From assembly GCA_944391895.1 (NCBI GenBank), contig CALXVF010000006.1:1-17773 (forward strand): DNA of 17,773 nt, read 5' to 3'. Positions 14,709 through 17,773 of the stretch are shown one piece after another. Below the pieces are notes generated by a model, which was not told where the DNA came from, ran no database searches, and saw nothing but the letters and a program-made list of their open reading frames with translations. The position numbers were made by a program, and so were the translations under genes. Position 1 is the stretch's first letter, and every line of letters begins with the position of its first letter. The DNA comes from an uncultured Clostridia bacterium (lineage in GTDB: Bacteria; Bacillota; Clostridia; TANB77; CAG-508).

Positions 14709-15881
14709 TTACTCTGGCAAACTTTGTTCAATGGTAAATAAATATCCGGCAAATCTTTCTATTTTCTTGGCTGATACGCCAAAAGTCGCATCGTTAAGAA
14801 TTGCAAAGCAGTCAGATTCTGCAGCTATAATTGTAGGTTCATCGTTTGTTGCCTTTGCTTCTAATAATCGCTTATATGCAAGCAAATATAGGATTTCATC
14901 TTTTTCTCTAACAGCAGTTATGCTACCTAAAGAAACAATAAATACATCAGCATAATCTATAACGGCTGTTAAAATGTTAATTCCTGCTATTTGCATTATT
15001 GGAAGAGTCACATTTTCCGCTATTGTTTTCTCTAATGAGTCGACAATGGAATCTTTAACTTCTGAATATATGGTACTTGCGGCTTCAGTATCTTCACTTA
15101 CCCACTTCATTAAATAAGTCGTACCCCATTCAATTCTTTCTCCATTTTGTGCTAACTGGGCATCAAGGCAATAATAAAGATAAGTTAAGAAAGATACTTT
15201 TATCCTTAATTCCTCCTCTGGATTTTGAATTTCACCTATGAGGAAATTATAATACTCCGGCAATGCCTCTTCAATATTTACTAGCGCTCCTGCTTTTGAA
15301 ATATATTTCAGAAAGTCTTTTGCCTCATCAGGTTCTAATGGCTTAAATTCTATATTGTCTACAGAATTCTCAGCTTCATAAAAATATGTGCTATATGTGC
15401 TATCTGTATAAATATTAAAACTTGATATGAAATCGTAACCAAAGTTATATACGTTGGATTTACTAATATTTCTATCCCAAGATTTAATAAATTCCAGAGT
15501 ATCCCTATCGTACACATATTCTGTAAATGTAAGATCTTCTGAAAGATGTAATCCAAAATTGCTAGAGCCTCTTCTCCACATATTAAATTTAACATTGCTT
15601 ATGTCATCGTGGAAAAACCAAATATAAAAATCTTCTCCCCACGGATAGGCGATGTAATCTTTAGTACCATATAAAGAATGATTTATTAATAACTCATAGT
15701 AGTCTCTCCGTAAAGTAAAGGTTTTACCATTTGTTTCATTCTCAATATCGCCTATTTCCAGTGCTGTTGCACCATCTTCTACGTCCGATGCAGCCACAAA
15801 AGAAATAGTTGACGTAGTTCCCATGAATATTGTGATTACCAAAATAAGGCTTATTAATTTTTTTATCACATTATGCTTCAT
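14709..15881 (-). CDS. Secreted protein of unknown function
   Basis: A 390-residue protein. A signal peptide (MKHNVIKKLISLILVITIF, cleavage probably after FVAA near residue 33) precedes a mature part without further membrane segments, repeats or an anchor motif. Residues 50-180 are aromatic and beta-like (WGEDFYIWFFHDDISNVKFN, FTEYVYDRDTLEFIKSWDRN). Residues 190-390 look helical and acidic. I recognise no family or active site. The frame is open up to a TTG at 15929, but AAAGGA sits 8 bases before the ATG at 15881 and nothing suitable precedes the TTG. Base composition is richer in GC than the core genes (22 of 60 at 15001-15060), suggesting acquired DNA. It has a strong promoter about 190 bases upstream and an unusual leader. 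It is divergent from the KilA-N gene. Confidence 0.75.
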   Translation of the reverse strand: MKHNVIKKLISLILVITIFMGTTSTISFVAASDVEDGATALEIGDIENETNGKTFTLRRDYYELLINHSLYGTKDYIAYPWGEDFYIWFFHDDISNVKFNMWRRGSSNFGLHLSEDLTFTEYVYDRDTLEFIKSWDRNISKSNVYNFGYDFISSFNIYTDSTYSTYFYEAENSVDNIEFKPLEPDEAKDFLKYISKAGALVNIEEALPEYYNFLIGEIQNPEEELRIKVSFLTYLYYCLDAQLAQNGERIEWGTTYLMKWVSEDTEAASTIYSEVKDSIVDSLEKTIAENVTLPIMQIAGINILTAVIDYADVFIVSLGSITAVREKDEILYLLAYKRLLEAKATNDEPTIIAAESDCFAILNDATFGVSAKKIERFAGYLFTIEQSLPE

Positions 15882-16071
15882 AGTAAGATTCCTTTCTTTC
15901 GTCGTCGAATTGTTTTTCAGTTTCTTCAAATTTAATTAATTATTTATCCCCTCCATAATAAATTATTCTTTCTCAATTGAGTAAAGTGATATTCGCACAA
16001 AGTTATTTTATTATTCTTTGTGCATGTAAAATCAATCGATTTTACATATTTTTCCAAACCTCCTTTGTCAC
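15882..16071 (-). promoter_or_regulatory. Long structured leader of the secreted-protein gene with an SD sequence at its 5' end
   Basis: With transcription starting near 16065, the mRNA begins at or next to AAAGGAGG (16059-16066), a near-perfect Shine-Dalgarno sequence. It is followed only by ATG-TAA eleven bases later, so no peptide can be made there. Two hairpins follow on the minus strand: TGTAAAATC / GATTTTACA (16025-16046, 9 bp) and GCACAAAG / CTTTGTGC (15995-16023, 8 bp). A second SD-like GGAGGGG lies near 15948. The real ribosome-binding site is AAAGGA, just before 15881. Confidence 0.5.
15995..16046. repeat. Two tandem dyads between divergent genes
   Basis: GCACAAAG (15995-16002) / CTTTGTGC (16016-16023), loop 13 bases, and TGTAAAATC (16025-16033) / GATTTTACA (16038-16046), loop AATC. 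The second is followed on the plus strand by TATTTTT and so could terminate plus-strand transcription. On the minus strand both lie in the leader of the secreted-protein gene. Confidence 0.55.
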
Positions 16072-16100
16072 ATTTTAATACTTATTTTTCTTATTGTCAA
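16072..16100 (-). promoter_or_regulatory. Promoter of the secreted-protein gene
   Basis: On the minus strand consensus TTGACA (16095-16100), 17-base spacer, TAAAAT (16072-16077). Start expected near 16065. Confidence 0.75.
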
Positions 16101-16113
16101 TAGATTTTAAGAT

Positions 16114-16129
16114 TCAACGTCATAATTAG
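16114..16129. repeat. Left copy of a 16-bp direct repeat flanking the KilA-N gene
   Basis: TCAACGTCATAATTAG, identical to 17183-17198 in the same orientation; the copies are 1069 bases apart start to start. This copy sits between the two divergent promoters, 25 bases before the KilA-N -35. Confidence 0.8.
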
Positions 16130-16154
16130 AATTTATTTATATTTGAAAATTTAC

Positions 16155-16183
16155 TTGACTTTTGCGAACAACTGTTTTAAAAT
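16155..16183 (+). promoter_or_regulatory. Promoter of the KilA-N gene
   Basis: TTGACT (16155-16160), 17-base spacer, TAAAAT (16178-16183). It lies inside the apparent upstream reading-frame extension, which argues that translation begins downstream at 16221. Confidence 0.75.
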
Positions 16184-16220
16184 ATACACAAAGTTTACAG
16201 AGATTGGAAGTGATATTTTT

Positions 16221-17081
16221 ATGAAAAATGAACTTATAAAAACAGAAATAATAGTGAAAGATACACCTATAAGTGTTATTAGAATTGATAAAACAGATTT
16301 CATATCATTAACTGATTTAGCTAAATATCAAAATTCAAGCGATCCATCTTTTACCGTAAAAAACTGGTTAAGAAGAGTTAGTACAATTGATTATATAGGT
16401 CTTTGGGAACAATTACATAATTCTAATTTTAATTTGGTCGAATTCGACCAAATTAAAACTGAATATGGAAAAAACTCTTTTGCTATGTCGCCTACACAAT
16501 GGATAAAAAGAACAAATAGTATTGGAATTATTGCAAAAGGTGGTAGATATAGCATTGGAACATTTGCACACCCAGATATTGCTTTTGAGTTTGCCAGCTG
16601 GTTAAGTCCAGAATTTAAGTTATACTTAATAACTGAATTTGAAAGATTAAAAATTAATGAATCATACCAAAATAGAATCGAATGGTCTGTAAAAAGGGAA
16701 TTATCTAAAACTAATTATATTATTCACACAGATAGTATAAAAGAATTTATTGTCCCAACATTAACTGAAAAACAAAAACAATATGTATATGCAAATGAGG
16801 CTGATGTTTTAAATGTTGCTTTATTTGGAATGACAGCAAAAGAATGGAGAGATAACAATCCTAATTTAGATGGTAACATTCGAGATTACACAGATATTTT
16901 GCATTTAGTTGTTTTAGCAAATCTTGAAAATTTAAATGCTGAAATGATAACAAGTGGAATTTCTCAAAGTGAAAGAATTGTAAAATTGAATAATATGGCA
17001 AAAAAACAGTTAGAATTATTGAAAAATAATAGTAGTGTTCGTAGACTAGAAAAAATGGACGAACAGTTAAAATTAGAGTAA
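16221..17081 (+). CDS. Free-standing KilA-N domain protein
   Basis: A 286-residue protein of the KilA-N family, a DNA-binding domain found in phage antirepressor-like proteins and in many lone bacterial genes of unknown role. The domain covers about residues 25-150: DFISLTDLAKYQN, the VKNWLRR stretch, TIDYIGLWEQLHNSNFN, LVEFDQIKTEYGKNSF, SPTQWIKRTNSIGIIAKGG, and FAHPDIAFEFASWLSPEFKL. The C-terminal half is helical and ends in a Lys/Glu-rich region, as in this subfamily. The frame is open to a TTG at 16143, but the promoter lies within that extension and GGAAG is ten bases before the ATG at 16221. The gene is much poorer in GC (14 of 60 bases at 16261-16320) than the genes on both sides and is bracketed by a 16-bp direct repeat. 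No transposase, recombinase or phage genes are adjacent. Confidence 0.88.
   Translation: MKNELIKTEIIVKDTPISVIRIDKTDFISLTDLAKYQNSSDPSFTVKNWLRRVSTIDYIGLWEQLHNSNFNLVEFDQIKTEYGKNSFAMSPTQWIKRTNSIGIIAKGGRYSIGTFAHPDIAFEFASWLSPEFKLYLITEFERLKINESYQNRIEWSVKRELSKTNYIIHTDSIKEFIVPTLTEKQKQYVYANEADVLNVALFGMTAKEWRDNNPNLDGNIRDYTDILHLVVLANLENLNAEMITSGISQSERIVKLNNMAKKQLELLKNNSSVRRLEKMDEQLKLE
16427..16458. repeat. Perfect 32-bp palindrome inside the KilA-N coding sequence
   Basis: Sixteen bases ending GGTCGAA (16427-16442) are followed directly by their exact reverse complement (16443-16458), centred on an EcoRI-type GAATTC at 16440-16445. There is no loop. It codes for the conserved FNLVEFDQIK stretch of the KilA-N domain. 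Confidence 0.95.
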
Positions 17082-17182
17082 AATTAGGATATAAACTATT
17101 ATTAAAAAATTTATCTAGAACAGGAAATGAAGGATATCAAAAATGGTTACTTTTTTCAATAAAATCGCAAAATTTGTTGAAC

Positions 17183-17198
17183 TCAACGTCATAATTAG
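17183..17198. repeat. Right copy of the 16-bp direct repeat flanking the KilA-N gene
   Basis: TCAACGTCATAATTAG, identical to 16114-16129. It lies 101 bases after the KilA-N stop codon and 62 bases before the -35 of the next gene. The last 8 bases plus three more (ATAATTAGTAT, 17191-17201) recur over the -10 of the next promoter (17285-17295). The stretch 17082-17182 between the KilA-N stop and this copy shows no convincing gene or terminator. Confidence 0.8.
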
Positions 17199-17260
17199 TA
17201 TATGCAATTTTCGAACATATTTTTTCTTACATCCGAAGTATTTTTATATGCTCATATGGT

Positions 17261-17289
17261 TTGCTTTTTAGCCTAATTTGTGGTATAAT
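17261..17289 (+). promoter_or_regulatory. Promoter of the right-edge gene
   Basis: TTGCTT (17261-17266), 17-base spacer, consensus TATAAT (17284-17289) with an extended -10 TG. Start expected near 17296, giving a leader of about 60 bases that ends in TAAGGAGG (17341-17348). Confidence 0.8.
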
Positions 17290-17355
17290 TAGTATTAGTT
17301 CTTTCATTGAACTATGTTCGTTCGTAAAACCAATGACATCTAAGGAGGTTTTAGT

Positions 17356-17773
17356 ATGAAAAAAGAACAGTGCACTTGGTGCTTGCGGGCTGCGGAGGTT
17401 CTCTCTGATTTAGTTGGGGTTCCTATTCAAGGAATTGCCATTGACCGGTGGGATAAGGAGTATTACTCCATCTCTCAGAAAAAAGGTCTATGGTTTACGC
17501 CATTGATGGGAAGACAACATGTTAGCCCTATGCACATTGCAATTCTTGACTCAGAGAAGGGATTCTTTGCTTTAATCAATCAAGAAGATTTTGGTAAGCT
17601 TGATTCTTACGAAATTCTCTTCGATGACTACCTCGAGAATGTAATATTCGAGTTTGGATATTACTTTGGTAATATTCATTACTTTTTCAAGAGGATGGAA
17701 GATGATTTCGGTATTAAGGATTCCGAATTAGTCCGAGAGTTGCTTAAGGTTCTGCACAAGCATTTTCTCAGCA
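17356..17773 (+). CDS. Unrecognised cytoplasmic protein, C-terminal part beyond the right edge
   Basis: The frame is open from the ATG at 17356 to the window edge, 139 residues. TAAGGAGG seven bases before the ATG and a strong promoter make it a real gene. The N-terminus is MKKEQCTWCLRAAEVLSDLV, with a CxxC pair at residues 6-9 and no signal peptide or membrane segment. It continues RWDKEYYSISQKKGLWFTP, MHIAILDSEKGFFALINQED and FEFGYYFGNIHYFFKRMEDD, and ends in a helical stretch. I recognise no family. Codon use is unlike the core genes (many CTC, GAG, CGG; 28 of 60 GC at 17401-17460). Together with the secreted-protein gene it forms a GC-richer pair interrupted by the AT-rich KilA-N gene, which suggests transferred DNA. 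Confidence 0.8.
   Translation, partial: MKKEQCTWCLRAAEVLSDLVGVPIQGIAIDRWDKEYYSISQKKGLWFTPLMGRQHVSPMHIAILDSEKGFFALINQEDFGKLDSYEILFDDYLENVIFEFGYYFGNIHYFFKRMEDDFGIKDSELVRELLKVLHKHFLS

Noticed and set aside
15949..16058. A 37-codon frame beginning TTG in the leader of the secreted-protein gene
   Set aside because: The TTG is only one or two bases from the SD sequence, too close for initiation, and the peptide is featureless.
17089..17192. Open frame between the KilA-N stop and the right direct repeat, ending in the repeat
   Set aside because: It has no start codon with a ribosome-binding site and matches nothing I recognise. A frameshifted extension of the KilA-N protein is possible, but its normal end is already present.
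17211..17224. CGAACATAT followed by T-rich sequence, like half of a LexA/DinR SOS box
   Set aside because: Only the left half fits; the right half has T where GTTCG is required. GAAC-TAT-GTTC in the leader of the right-edge gene has a three-base spacer in place of four.
1..17773. CRISPR arrays, tRNA and rRNA genes, insertion-sequence transposases
   Set aside because: Looked for and not seen: no regularly spaced repeats, no cloverleaf with a TTC-arm pattern, and no transposase motif. The only repeats are the hairpins and the 16-bp pair listed.

Overview
This is about 17.8 kb of very AT-rich DNA. The gene set (SMC, MinD/MinE, RodA, DusB, MurI, an EndoA-type MazF, a GerS/LolA-like protein and a free-standing HD-GYP protein), the strong AAGGAGG ribosome-binding sites, the occasional TTG starts and the TTGACA-N17-TATAAT promoters point to a low-GC Firmicute. 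An uncultured gut-type Clostridia lineage is most likely; genus and species cannot be read from the window. Nearly all of the core genes are on the minus strand.

Left to right. (1) 1-3079: a minus-strand pair, an MTA/SAH-nucleosidase-like gene followed by smc, whose C-terminal part runs off the left edge. (2) 3111-4103: a plus-strand HD-GYP (cyclic-di-GMP phosphodiesterase) gene. It converges on a 711-residue cell-surface protein (signal peptide, fibro-slime domain, MucBP repeats, sortase-like MPRTG tail) that has its own promoter. (3) 6495-7606: a GerS/LolA-like membrane-anchored protein plus an EndoA-type MazF endoribonuclease with no adjacent antitoxin. (4) 7729-11288: a compact morphogenesis operon minD-minE-rodA-dusB with a strong promoter and a terminator; minC is not next to minD. 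(5) 11431-12235: a tandem-OB single-strand-DNA-binding protein with its own promoter. (6) 12256-13819: murI followed by two small membrane proteins, one with a zinc-ribbon-like Cys pattern. It is divergent from a plus-strand membrane-anchored protein that may be LolA/GerS-like (13836-14601). (7) 14652-17773: an accessory region. It has a secreted protein of unknown function (minus), a free-standing KilA-N gene (plus) and an unrecognised plus-strand gene cut by the right edge. The KilA-N gene is as AT-rich as the core; the genes on either side are clearly richer in GC.

The core half is a growth and division neighbourhood: chromosome segregation (SMC), septum placement (MinDE), wall elongation (RodA) and D-glutamate supply (MurI). 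The parts that simple gene-naming does not explain are these. Three intergenic GC-rich long hairpins (4104-4211, 7586-7704, 11322-11402) have related sequence. The KilA-N gene is bracketed by an exact 16-bp direct repeat (16114-16129 and 17183-17198) and contains a perfect 32-bp palindrome. The secreted-protein gene has a leader of about 185 nt whose predicted 5' end is a Shine-Dalgarno sequence not followed by a gene. MinE carries an unusual acidic tail of about 85 residues.
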